Shown here: in pieces, positions 4,990 to 5,415 of the stretch
Position numbering within the stretch: position 1 is the stretch's first letter
Layout of the letters: every line of letters begins with the position of its first letter
Assembly (NCBI GenBank): GCA_013042025.1
Contig: JABDQY010000301.1
Span: 1-5,415, forward strand
Reading direction: 5' to 3'
Length of the DNA stretch: 5,415 nucleotides
From: Bacteroidia bacterium
GTDB lineage: Bacteria; Bacteroidota; Bacteroidia; NS11-12g; UBA9320
Program-made: the position numbers and the translations under genes
Notes under the pieces: model-generated
What the model was told of the DNA's origin: nothing
The model's database searches: none
The model's input: only the letters and a program-made list of their open reading frames with translations

Positions 4990-5415
4990 ATGAAAAAGAA
5001 CCAAATTATACTCCTAGCCATTATAATGCTTGTTTTGGCTACAGTTAGAGTTTTAATACCTGAGGCTAATTTTAATCCAATGGGAGCAATTGCTCTCATG
5101 GGTGGAGTTTTATTTGGAAAAAGAATAATTGCCTATTTAATTCCTTTTGGTGCGTTATTTATCGGAGACATGTTAATGGCCAACTCCTCTCCTATGTATT
5201 CAGACTATCTATTTTCTACAAGCTTCTTGTTTGTTTACCTTGCATTTGCTCTTATTATCGCATTGGGGATGCAGCTTGCCAAAAAACCAAATTTCGTAAA
5301 TGTAATTGGTGGTAGCTTAGGTGCTGCTATTATTTTCTTCCTCGTATCAAACTTTGGATCGTGGCTGTTTTTAGAAATGTATCCTAAAACCTTAGCAGGA
5401 TTAGGTTTATGTATG
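4990..5415 (+). CDS. DUF6580-like putative membrane transport protein, 3' partial
   Basis: The frame opens with ATG 4990 and stays open for 142 codons to the window edge, so the C-terminus is missing. The protein is strongly hydrophobic, with membrane segments about 5-22, 29-42, 45-64, 76-96 and 103-121. Recognisable family wording: NFNPMGAIALMGG (27-39), IGDMLMAN (58-65), and FFLVSNFGSWLF (116-127) followed by YPKTLAGLGLC (131-141). These fit DUF6580, a family of putative inner-membrane transport proteins whose substrate is not established; a resemblance to ECF transporter S components is possible but I cannot show it here. No cobalamin-type or other riboswitch is visible in the 229-bp upstream region. 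The gene is divergent from the HTH regulator and has its own promoter plus an operator-like site, so it is the likely regulated target. Confidence 0.75.
   Translation, partial: MKKNQIILLAIIMLVLATVRVLIPEANFNPMGAIALMGGVLFGKRIIAYLIPFGALFIGDMLMANSSPMYSDYLFSTSFLFVYLAFALIIALGMQLAKKPNFVNVIGGSLGAAIIFFLVSNFGSWLFLEMYPKTLAGLGLCM

Overview
The window is AT-rich, densely packed bacterial DNA that looks like Bacteroidota, probably the order Flavobacteriales. Three promoters match the Bacteroidota -7 consensus TAnnTTTG, start codons lack Shine-Dalgarno sequences, and protein wording such as the EtfA stretch around SKPVSDMEWRPHSEHVGQTG is typical of that phylum. The family-level taxon cannot be fixed from this sequence.

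Layout: (1) 1-1215, + strand, a PLP-dependent aminotransferase class V / cysteine-desulfurase-like enzyme whose N-terminus lies outside the window. (2) 1212-2051, - strand, a PaaI-type hotdog thioesterase and, upstream of it, a small two-repeat TPR protein. (3) 2107-4413, + strand, a tight operon etfB-etfA-bifunctional nuclease (BFN/DUF151 plus C-terminal UVR motif), driven by a clear promoter between the TPR gene and etfB. (4) 4410-4760, - strand, a small XRE-type helix-turn-helix regulator with a coiled-coil tail. (5) 4761-4989, a 229-bp divergent regulatory region. (6) 4990 to the window end, + strand, a multi-spanning membrane protein resembling the DUF6580 putative transporter family, cut off at its 3' end.

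Functionally, the middle of the window is linked to acyl-CoA metabolism: EtfAB takes electrons from acyl-CoA dehydrogenases, and the divergently placed thioesterase belongs to a family that hydrolyses acyl-CoA esters. The BFN gene rides at the end of the etf operon.

The part least explained by ordinary annotation is the regulator/DUF6580 intergenic region. It holds two perfect, directly abutting 15-bp repeats (TTAACATTTGTTAAC) nested in a 41-bp near-perfect palindrome next to the regulator's own promoter. A third copy with one mismatch sits upstream of the membrane-protein promoter. This looks like the operator set of an autoregulated divergent regulator-transporter module; that reading is inference. 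Other points: both convergent gene pairs overlap by exactly four bases at their stop codons, EtfA has Lys where the human protein has FAD-contacting Arg249, and EtfB has Met at the position of human Leu195.
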